64,000 nt of DNA from Vulcanisaeta sp. JCM 16161 (GTDB lineage Archaea > Thermoproteota > Thermoprotei > Thermoproteales > Thermocladiaceae): the NCBI RefSeq assembly GCF_001316285.1, contig NZ_BBDO01000005.1, forward strand, positions 1-64,000, read 5' to 3'. Under the pieces are notes generated by a model, which saw only the letters and a list, made by a program, of their open reading frames with translations, searched no databases and was not told the origin of the DNA. This document shows positions 19,587 to 29,473 of this stretch, piece after piece. The translations under genes and the position numbers were made by a program. How positions within the stretch are numbered: the first letter of the stretch is position 1; each line of letters opens with the position of its first letter.

Positions 19587-19693
19587 ACCCTTCGTTAGCG
19601 CCTTATCAAGTGGGCTTTTTAAATCAAACCTACTTAATTGTTTATTTTGTGGTTGTGGTTTGACGCGTAAGTTTTTTTAAGTTAGTAATCGGG

Positions 19694-19705
19694 TCCGATA
19701 TCGGA
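19694..19705 (+). promoter_or_regulatory. Perfect 12-bp palindrome abutting a start codon
   Basis: TCCGATATCGGA is its own reverse complement and ends one base before the ATG at 19707. A T-rich box (TTTTTTTAAG, 19671-19680) lies about 28 bases upstream of the ATG, so a leaderless transcript would start inside or right after the palindrome. It is a good position for a repressor operator. Confidence 0.5.
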
Positions 19706-19706
19706 T

Positions 19707-20576
19707 ATGAGGATAGCAATATCTGTGAGTAATGGCTTTGTCTCAGGACCTGGTGAGGGCGATGAGGTATGGATAATCGAGGTAAGGGATGATGGTACCT
19801 ACGAAGTCATAGAACGTTATGAAAACCCGGCCAAGTACGCTCAACAGGTTAGAGGCATATTCATGCTGAGGAGCGTGCTCGAACGCGGAGTTAACACAGT
19901 AATACTATCTGAAATAGGTTCCCCAGCTTATAAGTGGGCTGTTGAGAAAGGTGTTAGGATCTACATATTTAAGGGGCGAATTGAGGATGCGATTAGGGCA
20001 TTTATCGATGGTAAATTAACCGAGGCGCAGGGACCAACGCATGGCGAGCATCACGGCCACCATGGACACCATAGGCATATCGAGGGTCTTGGGGAATACG
20101 ACTTTCTTAAGCCCTACGTGAGTAATGGTATGGTTATTGCAGACCTAGGCTGTGGTGATGGTTATTACTGCAACTTCTTTAAGGACTACGCATCGAGACT
20201 CTACTGCGTCGATATTGATGAGACAGCCATTGAGGAGGTTCGAAGAAGGTTTGGTAATTATCGTAACATAGTAGTACTTAATGAGGACGTATCGCATACA
20301 TCAATACCGAGTAGTAGTGTTGATTTAGCCTTCATGTCCAATGTGTTTCACGATATTGAGGATAAGGAGACTGCCGTTAGGGAGGTTAGTAGGATATTAA
20401 AGCCCGGCGGTAGGTTATTAATAATTGAGTTTAAGGAGGACGTAGCATTTGGTCCACCATTTAAGCTAAGCCCTGAGAAGGTTGAGCAGTACTTTAGTAA
20501 AGAGGGCTTTATTAGGGAGGGTTATGCTGAGGTTTCTCCTTACCATTACATGCTCATTCTTAAAAAGGCAAGCTAA
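19707..20576 (+). CDS. NifX/NifB-like domain, His-rich linker, SAM methyltransferase fusion
   Basis: 289 residues, intact. Residues 1-105 resemble the dinitrogenase iron-molybdenum-cofactor-binding fold found in NifX, NafY and the NifB C-terminus (start MRIAISVSNGFVSGPGEGDE, end AYKWAVEKGVRIYIFKGRIE). Residues 112-124 are His-rich (THGEHHGHHGHHRH) and likely bind metal. Residues 130-289 are a UbiE-like methyltransferase with motif I ADLGCGDGYYC near 145-155, VDIDE, and SRILKPGGRLLIIEF. The stand-alone cofactor-binding domain is usually in small archaeal proteins near Mrp/ApbC genes. The methyltransferase fusion is unusual. No nitrogenase genes are visible. It may methylate a metal or metalloid compound, which is inference. 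Confidence 0.75.
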   Translation: MRIAISVSNGFVSGPGEGDEVWIIEVRDDGTYEVIERYENPAKYAQQVRGIFMLRSVLERGVNTVILSEIGSPAYKWAVEKGVRIYIFKGRIEDAIRAFIDGKLTEAQGPTHGEHHGHHGHHRHIEGLGEYDFLKPYVSNGMVIADLGCGDGYYCNFFKDYASRLYCVDIDETAIEEVRRRFGNYRNIVVLNEDVSHTSIPSSSVDLAFMSNVFHDIEDKETAVREVSRILKPGGRLLIIEFKEDVAFGPPFKLSPEKVEQYFSKEGFIREGYAEVSPYHYMLILKKAS

Positions 20577-20645
20577 GGTGCAGGTTGGATATATTTTATT
20601 ACTATGGTTTAAATATAGGTATCAATAGTTAAATCATGATGAGTA

Positions 20646-21308
20646 ATGTCCCGTGAACCTAATTGGCTCTCCCAATACAGGGACATCATTAATAAATTAA
20701 TGTTTGTCCTGTACGAATTCGAGAATGGCAATCTTAACTTTCAATCATTCATTAATGAGATAAATAAGTCATTAATCAATTGCGGGTATGACCCCATTAA
20801 GGTCCTAGTATCTGATGTAATGACGAGTTTCTTCGGAGCGTATGCCGTATATATTCCACGTAAACCAATACCCATTATGTACGTATCAACAGAGCTCATT
20901 GGTAAGCCCAGGCCATTTCTTGGCAGGGTATTGATGCACGAAGTATTTCACCACGTTCTTTACCAAAGGCCCCCATCATTACTATTTAAGCTAGCGCCAA
21001 GGAGGATTGAACCACTTATCCTCATAACTATGCCATTAATATTGGTCATTGCATTAACAATACCATTTAATAATACAATACATAATTTCCTGCCTTACAT
21101 TGTCATTGTCCTGTCCGTGGTCACGACATCAATAATGGCTATACTAATAAAGGCGTTGAATGAGCATGAACTAATAGCCACCGCGCTTGTAATACACGTA
21201 ATAACCGGTGAATGGGTTAGGGATTGGACGTACTATCATAATGAGGATGCATTAATGAGCATTAAATGGAGAAGGCAGGTCATGCCCGAGGAAGCTACCG
21301 CGGTGTAA
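20646..21308 (+). CDS. Membrane zinc metallopeptidase-like protein
   Basis: 220 residues. A zincin motif HEVFH lies at residues 98-102, followed by two hydrophobic segments (about 122-142 and 148-170), and a second acidic/His cluster, NEHELIAT, around 178-185 could give the third metal ligand. The order (soluble N-terminus, HExxH, membrane hairpin, glutamate) recalls the HtpX/M48 and M56-like peptidases, but similarity is weak. The start is probably the ATG at 20646. An ATG-ATG pair lies just upstream, near 20637. Confidence 0.55.
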   Translation: MSREPNWLSQYRDIINKLMFVLYEFENGNLNFQSFINEINKSLINCGYDPIKVLVSDVMTSFFGAYAVYIPRKPIPIMYVSTELIGKPRPFLGRVLMHEVFHHVLYQRPPSLLFKLAPRRIEPLILITMPLILVIALTIPFNNTIHNFLPYIVIVLSVVTTSIMAILIKALNEHELIATALVIHVITGEWVRDWTYYHNEDALMSIKWRRQVMPEEATAV

Positions 21309-21343
21309 AAAGGGTAAAAAGACCTTAGTAATTAAAGGGCTCG

Positions 21344-22025
21344 ATGGTTAACCTCGTATTGCTTGATATCGATGGCACCTTAACTAGGGATAGGAGTACG
21401 GAGGCTCTTGATCCAGACGCGATCGCCGCTATTCAGGAGATTGCGGGCAATTACATTATTGGCCTTGTAACGGGCAATGCCTGATAGTTACCCAGGCCCT
21501 TTCACGATACATAGGTTTACCTAAGGGGTCGCCCCTCATTGCCGAGAATGGGTGTATTGTGGAGTATAGGGGTGAGGTTCATGAATTATGCGAGGATTTG
21601 AATTTGAAAGAGGTTGCGTTGAGGCTTATGAAGTTAATACCTGGTTTAAGACCCACTTATCAATTTAATTATAGGAAATTTGACATAACATTATGGGCGC
21701 CAGGGATCCACATGAGTTGGTGGGGGTTGTTATGGCGGAATTGAGGGAAATGGGCCTTGACAGTAAGGTGAGGGTTTCCCATAGTGGCTATGCGCTGCAT
21801 CTACAGCCGGCTAACTCAAGTAAGGCTGTGGCCGTTAGGTACCTATGCGGTATAATGGGTGTATCCTGTAATGACGTTGTTTATATAGGTGATAGTGACA
21901 CTGACGTGGACGTGATGGATGTGGTTGGTTATGGAGTTGCCGTTTCAAACGCAACCGATGAGCTCAAAAGGAGGGCTAGGATTGTACTTGATAAGCCCAG
22001 CGGCAGGGGTGTGCTGATTTCCTGA
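21344..22025 (+). CDS. Phosphoglycolate phosphatase, archaeal HAD type
   Basis: A HAD-superfamily phosphatase with C2-type cap. The catalytic aspartates are in LLDIDGTLTRD at residues 5-15, motif II is IIGLVTGNA, AENG follows, and the late motif is YIGDSDTDVDVM. This set matches archaeal phosphoglycolate phosphatase/sugar phosphatase (Cof-like). Frame breaks near 21480 and 21695 are each closed by one added base, giving about 228 residues, the family length. Confidence 0.8.
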
Positions 22026-22041
22026 GAAATTACCTGCTAGG

Positions 22042-22758
22042 TTATGATTTCTTAAACATCATTAATAGATAATTGTAGGCATTCTCAACATTGAAGTTAT
22101 TCCTAACGAAATCCCTGAAATCATCATACCTCTTAACAAAGTCATTATTTAAGTCCCTCACGACATCATTCCATAGAGATTTACCTAAACTAGAATTACC
22201 AGCTAATTCAATACTGAGTGGTACATCGAGTGCCAATACCGTTACTGCGCAATCAATGGCTGGCTTGCAGGAGATTATTATGTCCCTCAACTCAATCTTA
22301 TTGAATGTGTTGACTAGGAATTGAATTAGTGATTGAGACCTGGCTATTACAAAATCTATCGTACGCCTTAACATGGCTAATGAAACCCTGTGCGCGATAT
22401 TGTCATTCATACCCTGGGGAATGACCCACATGCTAATTAGTCCTGGATCATTCATTATTTTTATGATTGCGACTTCCCGCAATACCATGATCCTAACCTC
22501 ATTCTCTGTTAATTGAGTTAGCTTATTTGGTATCACGGATATTACGTTTTGCCCCTCCACATCAATATACTTCACAGGCCACTCCTCATGAATCACCTTA
22601 TCAATGCCAAGGGCCTCCCTTACCTTATTGTGGTCATCTGTTATGTACATGATTACGTCGTCGCTTGGTATTTCAAGTTCCTTTAGAGCCCATTCCACGA
22701 TGCTTCTAACTTTATTTATTTCATTGTCTGAGGTACTTACTAATTGTATTAGTTCCAC
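22042..22758 (-). CDS. Hypothetical protein, mostly helical
   Basis: 238 residues, intact, without membrane segments or recognisable motifs. The middle part has EVAIIKIMNDPGL and HRVSLAMLRRTIDFVIARSQ, which could be a degenerate metallopeptidase-like helix pair without a His motif, but this is weak. It is divergent from the radical SAM gene and convergent with the phosphatase gene. Confidence 0.55.
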   Translation of the reverse strand: MELIQLVSTSDNEINKVRSIVEWALKELEIPSDDVIMYITDDHNKVREALGIDKVIHEEWPVKYIDVEGQNVISVIPNKLTQLTENEVRIMVLREVAIIKIMNDPGLISMWVIPQGMNDNIAHRVSLAMLRRTIDFVIARSQSLIQFLVNTFNKIELRDIIISCKPAIDCAVTVLALDVPLSIELAGNSSLGKSLWNDVVRDLNNDFVKRYDDFRDFVRNNFNVENAYNYLLMMFKKS

Positions 22759-22874
22759 AATATTGCGTTGTTCGTTAAGGTTAATATTTCTTAATTTTAG
22801 TAGGGCAAAGATACAAGTGAGAATCTTAAACAGTGGTAAAAGTTTTTAAAGGAATTGTACCCCTGCTTTCATTA

Positions 22875-24508
22875 ATGGTATTACCAAAGTACGATGTCGT
22901 ATTAACCACAGACCGTTCAATGATGAGTAATTATCACGGTAAGGAGTTCCTAGGATTCGTGACGACTGGGCCACTATTCATAACGGTAGGCCCATTTAAG
23001 AAGCTTGGTGAGTGGATTCATGAATACATAGCGATGCCTAAGATGAAGGTCGATAAGTACGGCAGACCTTATCAAGCGCCCTATGGCATGAGGAAGATAG
23101 AGGCTGCATTGCTTGACGCTGGCATTAACGCGGCAATAATAGACCCAGACCATGTGCATAAGTACATACCCAACGCCAGGATACTCATGCTTAGCCACCA
23201 TGACTATTTCGGGCTTAACCCGCCATCATCGACTTGGTCAGCCATCGTGGGTAGGGAACCACTTAACGCATACTCATTCAGGAGATTCATGATGAGGATT
23301 AGGCATACATAATGGATGCCAAGAGTAGGAATGGCCTTAAGGTTGTTGTTGGTGGCCCAGCAGCATGGCAGTGGTTATACCTACCGGAGTTAATGGACTT
23401 TTTTTGGCATCGACACCGTGTTCGATGGCGAGGGTGAGAAGCTAGTTGTTGACTTTGTTAAGAGGATTCTTAACAACGAGCCTGTGCCTCGGTACGTATA
23501 CGTCGGCGTGAATGACGCACCAGGTATCGACGAAATACCAATAATAAAGTACCCGGCCATCAATGGTTTTGTCGAGATAGGCAGAGGTTGTCCAAGGGGC
23601 TGCGCCTTTTGTCCAGTTACAATAAGGCCGCTTAGGTGGTACCCGCTTGAGAAGATTGAGGAGGAGTTGAAGCTTCATGTTAAGTACGGAGTTGTGCATG
23701 GCTTAATACATGCCGAGGATGTGCCACTGTATGGTTCAACGGGCGTTGAGCTTAATCCCGATAAGTTAATTAAGTTGCATCAGCTCGTTAAGAGATATTA
23801 CCTAACAATGGCCTGGAGCCACACGACGCTAGCTTCAGTCCTACTGGCAGAGAGAAAGTACAACAAGCTGCTACGAAGATCGCCGAGATAATCGAGGATG
23901 AGCACCAGGACTGGTGGGGTGCGCAGGTGGGCCTTGAGACGGGGTCTAGGAGGTTAGCTAAGGCGATAATGCCTGGTAAGGCTGCTCCGTTTAAGATTGA
24001 GGATTGGTGGGACGTGGTTGAGGAGGCCCTGGGCGTTATGCATGACATTAAGCTGATACCTGCCCTAACGGCGATTATAGGATTGCCCGGGGAGACGGAG
24101 GATGACGTCATGGAGACCATAGAGCTCCTCGATAGGATAAGGCCGTATAGGAGCTTGGTTGTGCCCATGTTCTACGTACCAATGAACCACATCAGGGCTG
24201 AGAAGGATGGCTGGATAATCAAGTACAACCTAATGCCTGAGCATATTGAGTTATTGAAGAAGATGTTTGAGCACAGTATTTACTGGGCTAAGGATATTGT
24301 GAACCACTTTTACCTGAGGGGTCCGCAGTACTGGCCCGTTAGGGTAGCCGTTAATTACTTCATGAATTACGTGGAGAAGAGGGTTAGGGCACTCTATGAT
24401 AGGCTTGACCAAATAGCTGCGGAGATTAAGAATAGGAAGCTCGTTTCCAAGGTGGAGGCTCCTAAGCTCATGGAATTATACACATCATCTAGCAATGAAG
24501 AGGAGTGA
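22875..24508 (+). CDS. B12-binding-domain radical SAM protein
   Basis: About 545 residues. The N-terminal part resembles the B12-binding domain found in many radical SAM enzymes, the cluster motif [10 protein letters not shown] lies near 23590-23615, and an elongator/MiaB-like barrel follows ([39 protein letters not shown]). Frame breaks near 23315, 23405 and 23880 are each closed by one added base. The first ATG of the frame (22833) precedes a poorly conserved stretch, so I take the ATG at 22875. The substrate is unknown. This family is widespread in archaea. Confidence 0.8.
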
Positions 24509-24519
24509 GGAAGAGTAGG

Positions 24520-25062
24520 TTAGGGCTTCGTTAGTTCCTGCATTTTAATAAGTTCATGGCTTGTGAATATCATCCTAGCATCATTAATACTTACATTCTT
24601 GAAGGTTTCAAAGCTCTCCCACGGATATATAATGTAGACCCAATTAACCCACTTGTAGGCGTAGTAATCAGGTATGTACTTACTCGATATTGCCTTATAA
24701 TCTAGAACGGCCGTCTTAACATCCCTAGCGCCAAGCCTAACCAACGCCTCTCTAGCCGTATTGAGTGTTTGCCCAGTATCGCTGACATCATCTATCAATA
24801 GCACTCTAAGGTCTTTAACGTCGATAGTTGGCCTATACTTAATGATGACGTTATCCCTGGCCTTACCAAAGCCCCAGTGGGATAATTGCATGAGGTCTGT
24901 GGGTATTCCAAGCATGTCCGACATCAATGATGCTATCACAACGCCACCCTTGGAAATGCCTATCAACACGTCTGGTTGATAACCGCTTTTAATAATGTCC
25001 TGGACCAATTTCACAACACCCTTCTCAATGTCTTCCCACCTATACCGGTGATAATCCGCCAT
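24520..25062 (-). CDS. Purine phosphoribosyltransferase-like protein
   Basis: 180 residues, intact. The PRPP-binding loop VLLIDDVSDTGQTL near residues 87-100 and the early loop GISKGGVVIASLMSD (residues 35-49) identify a type I phosphoribosyltransferase. The closest functional group is archaeal hypoxanthine/xanthine-guanine PRTase (GptA-like). Base specificity cannot be read. It is convergent with the radical SAM gene. Confidence 0.8.
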   Translation of the reverse strand: MADYHRYRWEDIEKGVVKLVQDIIKSGYQPDVLIGISKGGVVIASLMSDMLGIPTDLMQLSHWGFGKARDNVIIKYRPTIDVKDLRVLLIDDVSDTGQTLNTAREALVRLGARDVKTAVLDYKAISSKYIPDYYAYKWVNWVYIIYPWESFETFKNVSINDARMIFTSHELIKMQELTKP

Positions 25063-25184
25063 TATGACTTGTGGTAGGGGTGTTTATAAACCAATCGTTT
25101 TACGTACTTAAATAAATACCGTAACTACGAAATCAGGATACCTAAATAATTTATGCATTAGCGCGGAATGGGTAATGAGGATCT

Positions 25185-25699
25185 ATGATTAATAAGTACC
25201 AAGCAATAATGATCCTGGGGCATTATTAATAGTAATCGCATCAATACCAATCTACTACTCACACCAGGAATCAACTATTTCGTACAATCATATTAACGCA
25301 ACAACATGTATAAGAGTCCTTAATAACATTACTAATGGACCCCTAACCAGCGATAGGATAGAGGAGGTTATAAGGTCTATGAGTCGGTCATTACTTATTT
25401 CGGTCGAGGTAAATATAGAGTATACTAATGGCACTAACATGACCTACGGCTATTACGTACCAATTGGAGCGAGTGGCGTGGCAATAGTGCCCATGGTCTC
25501 AGGCAATATTGAGATTTTCGGCAGGTCCCACTGTGCGTATGTGGGTAGTAATTACGTGATTAATGTATTCATTGGACAGTACGCACTGGCGCCATATCTA
25601 TTTGGCGTTGGTATAGTACTTATGATAATGGGTTTTGCATTAATTGCATTGGGTGATTACTTAAGGGATAAATACGCGCGTCGTATTTCACGTGGTTAA
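25185..25699 (+). CDS. Membrane-anchored protein with extracellular domain
   Basis: After adding one G in the G run near 25217, the frame reads MINKYQAIMILG, then a hydrophobic helix (LLIVIASIPIYY), then an Asn/Thr-rich extracellular domain of about 110 residues. A second helix follows (LFGVGIVLMIMGFALIALGD) with a short basic tail. Two membrane anchors enclosing an outside domain fit a secretory or membrane quality-control role. The gene lies just upstream of slipin and nfeD. I do not recognise the family. Confidence 0.6.
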
Positions 25700-25773
25700 T
25701 AATTCATAGTTGAAGGTTGTAAAATTCGTGTTGATAAATAGGTTTATTAATAACCTCACCCTAACTCACTATA

Positions 25774-26601
25774 ATGTATATGCAATTACTGCTTCAGGTG
25801 GGCACAATAATAGTGGCGGTTATCCTAGCAATAATATTATTGATAATTATTGTAGCGATACTAGTATACTCCATTAGGATAGTCCCTGAGTACCAGAGAA
25901 TTGTTAAGCTTAGGCTTGGTAAGTATAAGGGCATTTATGGACCCGGCATTGTCTTCATAATACCAATCATTGATAGGCCAATAACGATGGACCTGAGGGT
26001 GATCTCAATTGATTTATCAAGTCAAAGAGCCCTTACCAAGGATAATGTTGAAGTCACGATAGACGCCGCGGTCTATATGAGGGTTATCGACGCAGCCAAG
26101 GCCGTGCTATCAGTAACTGATTACAGGAGCGCCACGGCTACGCTTGGCGCGGCTGTTCTGAGGGATGTCATCGGCATGGTTGACCTGGACACCCTGCTCA
26201 CGCAGAGGGAGGAGGTTGCTAAGAAGATAGCGTCGATAATTGATGAGCATGTTAGCCCATGGGGCGTTAAGGTAACGGCGGTTGCGATAAAGGACATAAA
26301 GTTACCCGACACCCTGATTAGGGCCATGGCCGCCCAGGCGGAGGCTGAGAGAATGAGGAGGGCTAAGGTTATCCTAGCTCAGGCAGATTATGAGGCTTCA
26401 CAGATGTACCTGAAGGCTGCCGAGACCTACAACAAGAATCCAATATCGTTAACGCTTAGGCAACTTGATACATTGCTTGAGGTTGCTAAGGAGCATAACC
26501 TAATACTTGTTGTGCCTAGTTCTCTGGAGGTCACGACATTGTCAACACTGGCTGCGGCGGCATTAAAGAGGCAGCAAGAGGGTTCAAGCGCCACGCAGTA
26601 G
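25774..26601 (+). CDS. Slipin (SPFH/stomatin/prohibitin family)
   Basis: 275 residues, intact. One N-terminal membrane helix is followed by the SPFH signature: VPEYQRIVKLRLGKYKGIYG, GPGIVFIIPIIDRP, then the alternating heptads near AAQAEAERMRRAKVILAQAD. Slipins form oligomers that organise membrane microdomains. It is followed after nine bases by nfeD, a conserved partner in archaea and bacteria. Confidence 0.9.
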   Translation: MYMQLLLQVGTIIVAVILAIILLIIIVAILVYSIRIVPEYQRIVKLRLGKYKGIYGPGIVFIIPIIDRPITMDLRVISIDLSSQRALTKDNVEVTIDAAVYMRVIDAAKAVLSVTDYRSATATLGAAVLRDVIGMVDLDTLLTQREEVAKKIASIIDEHVSPWGVKVTAVAIKDIKLPDTLIRAMAAQAEAERMRRAKVILAQADYEASQMYLKAAETYNKNPISLTLRQLDTLLEVAKEHNLILVVPSSLEVTTLSTLAAAALKRQQEGSSATQ

Positions 26602-26610
26602 GGAGTAACC

Positions 26611-27944
26611 ATGCAGTTGTGGCGTGGGTTATTAATCCTAATAATTATCGCTGTATTACTAGTGACCGCGCTAACTCATGTATTGATTGCTAATACTAAT
26701 ACGTACGTTATTCACGAGGTATACGTGTTTAACCTTAATGGTGAAATAACAGACTTAACATATGACGAGCTACAAAACGCATTGCAACTTGCTGAGTCAA
26801 CCCCAAACTCAGCATTGTTGATAATCCTGAAGACGCCGGGTGGTGAGTTGGACGCCGCATTAAATATAGTATCAAGCATTGAGAATGCGAAAATACCGGT
26901 GATAGGCTTTGTGTATCCCACGGGCTCATATGCGTGGTCCGCAGGCACCCTCGTCCTCATGTCAACCACCATAGCCGCAATGGCGCCGGGCACGGTAATA
27001 GGCTCCTGCCAACCAGTTGAAATAAACCCAATAACTGGCCAGGAAATATTCATAAACGAGAGTAAGATACTCAATGCAATTAGCCAGTACTTCGTGGAGG
27101 TTGCTGAGTTCAGGGGTAGGAATGCGACCTTTGCACATGACTGCGTGTTCTACAACACAAACCTAGGGCCTAAGGAGGCGCTTAGGTATGGCGTTATAAA
27201 CTTCATAGCCACAGACATAAACTCACTGCTTAATGAGATAAATGGTAGCGCGATAAATGGGGTTACGTACTACGTGATTAACCCCACAATTACGTACTAT
27301 CAACCAGGCATTGGTTACCAGGTCTATGAGGTGCTTATTAATCCCACAATACAGGACCTGCTGGCTGGGTTGGGGCTCCTTCTCGCAATAATTGGCTTCG
27401 CCATAAGGCATTACTACCTGGCTGGGGTTGGTGTCATATTGATGCTCATACCCATGCTCACGGGACTATCAGTTAATTGGCTTGGTTTGGCATTACTAAT
27501 TATTGGTTTAGCCGCAATAGCGATTGATGTGCATGCGGGCTTTACGACGCATGCATCATTATTCATAGCGGGCATAATACTTACGGCACTAGGCATAATA
27601 CTCCTCCAACCCACCTACACGCCTCAGTCCTGGTTAATAGCAACAAACCAGGTTGAGGCGAGGATAGTCCTCTACACACTAGTGGCCTTCGTGGGTGGGT
27701 TTGGCGGTTTCATAGCGGCTAAGGCAATAGGCATAATAAGGACTAAGCCTCTCTCGGAGAGGCTTTACTGGCCTATCAATGATATTGGGGTCGCAGTTGA
27801 TGACATTAGTAAGGGTGATATTGGTTATGTAAAGGTTAGGGGTGAGTATTGGAGGGCTAGAGCTCTCGAGAGTGTTAGGAGGGTTCCAAGGTCATTATTG
27901 TTGGTGTTGATGGAGATACACTGCTTGTGAAGCCTATTGGTTAG
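26611..27944 (+). CDS. nfeD: NfeD-type membrane-bound ClpP-class serine protease
   Basis: About 444 residues. An N-terminal signal helix is followed by a ClpP-like domain with the catalytic Ser in YPTGSYAWSAGTLVLMS and glycine-rich PGGELDAALNIV. Several membrane helices follow, then a C-terminal OB-fold (NfeD domain). Adding one G near 27890 replaces a false end with the family-typical strand GSKVIIVGVDGDTLLVKPIG ending at 27944. In related archaea the protease cleaves the C-terminal hydrophobic tail of its slipin partner, which is the gene before it. Confidence 0.88.
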
Positions 27945-27982
27945 TTACGTTTATTAGGCTTAGCGATTATCATCACCAGGTA

Positions 27983-28714
27983 ATGGCGATTAAGTACGAC
28001 GTAAGACCAAGGCTTGGTATTAGGTTTTCACTACCTGTGAATATATTAATGTTCATAGGATTCCTCGTAATATCGCCCCTACTCCTATTTCTATTTCTCG
28101 TCCTAATCACCATAGGCGTTCAGCCATTACTCGCATTAACACTAACCCTGGGTTCCCTATTGACGAGCTACATCAACGTGGTTGTGGCCGAGGTTACCTA
28201 CTACGTCCCATTTAACCCATTTACAGACTTCATGAAGCTATTCCCAATACCAATCATTATACAGAGGATTGATAAGTTATTTCTTGAGGTGAATATTGGC
28301 GGTGCCGTGATACCAACGATAATATCAATATATTTAATAAGTACGTATATAATTCACGGCACATTAATACTGATATCCTTCATGGCGTCGTTAATAATAT
28401 CGTCATTGATAATATGGCAGAGCGCCAGGTTGATACCTGGCATTGGGATCACATTACCACCAGCATTGCCCGTTCTTCTAACGCTAATGTTCACATTAAT
28501 ATCCACGGCAATACTCCACGCAAACCCCCTCGCCTTCTCGTATAGCCTTGGTTCATTATCGACCCTACTCGGCGCTGATATACTCAATATTAGGAAGGTG
28601 ATAAGGTCAATGAGGGGTTACGTATCGATTGGGGGTGCGGGCGTATTTGACGGTATATACATGACTGGGCTTATGTCATTAATACTGGCATCACTTTATA
28701 AGGTCCTTCTTTAA
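27983..28714 (+). CDS. DUF1614 integral membrane protein
   Basis: 243 residues with about seven membrane helices. The C-terminal SIGGAGVFDGIYMTGLMSLI is the DUF1614 signature. Function is unknown. It follows nfeD after 38 bases, so a common transcript is likely. Confidence 0.8.
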   Translation: MAIKYDVRPRLGIRFSLPVNILMFIGFLVISPLLLFLFLVLITIGVQPLLALTLTLGSLLTSYINVVVAEVTYYVPFNPFTDFMKLFPIPIIIQRIDKLFLEVNIGGAVIPTIISIYLISTYIIHGTLILISFMASLIISSLIIWQSARLIPGIGITLPPALPVLLTLMFTLISTAILHANPLAFSYSLGSLSTLLGADILNIRKVIRSMRGYVSIGGAGVFDGIYMTGLMSLILASLYKVLL

Positions 28715-28760
28715 ACCATAAGCAAGTTTTTAATTCCCATTGAATCAATCATTAATTGTG

Positions 28761-29442
28761 ATGAGTTATAGGTCTGCGGATGGAAGTGACGATGCCTTGC
28801 TGGCTGATGTCAAGGGAATAAGGCTGTGATATTTGACCTAGACGGTACCCTGGTGGATACTGTACCACTGCATGCCCTGTCGTGGATAGAGACGTGTAAG
28901 CGACTTGGGCTTACCGTACCGACCATGGAGTACGTGAGTACGTTAATGGGCTTGAGGGCCCTAGACATAGCCAAGAAATTGTGCGGTGAGGAGATCGCCG
29001 AAAGGGCCCTCGAGATTAAGAATGATATATACCTTTCATTGCTGGGTAATGCCAAGGCAATTAACGGCGCACCCGAGTTATTGAGACTTCTTAAGGATAG
29101 GGGTTTCATGGTTGGTGTTGTTACGTCAAGTTCCAGGAGGGTTGCCACCAAGGTTCTTGAGGTGACGGGACTTCGCAAGTACGTTGATGCCTCATTACCG
29201 GGGATGACGTTAACAGGGGTAAGCCGGACCCTGAACCATTATTAAAAATCCTTAATCTCCTAGGGCTTAGTGTGGATGATGTTGTAGTTGTTGGCGACTC
29301 GAGATACGACGTTGAAATGGCGCTGAATGCCGGTGTTAGGGTAGTGTTTTTCCTGGGTAATTACGGCGATCCTCGGGTAGTAAGTATTAAGGGTTTATTA
29401 GATATTATTGGGTATCTCGATCAATTCCCAATTAAGCATTAA
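28761..29442 (+). CDS. HAD hydrolase, beta-phosphoglucomutase/phosphoglycolate-phosphatase type
   Basis: A HAD protein with C1 cap of about 227 residues. Motif I AVIFDLDGTLVDTVPLHALS, motif II VVTSSSRRVA, the lysine in GKPDPEP, and VVVGDSRYDVEMALNAGVRV are all present. Frame breaks near 28823 and near 29213 are each closed by one added base. The N-terminus begins with about 20 extra residues before the motif I strand. The substrate is not evident. Confidence 0.8.
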
Positions 29443-29473
29443 TTTTATTAATTTTCCCTTAGTCTCTATCGTA

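Noticed and set aside
19707..20050. Nitrogen-fixation function for the NifX-like domain
   Set aside because: No nif genes are nearby, and such domains are common in archaea without nitrogenase.
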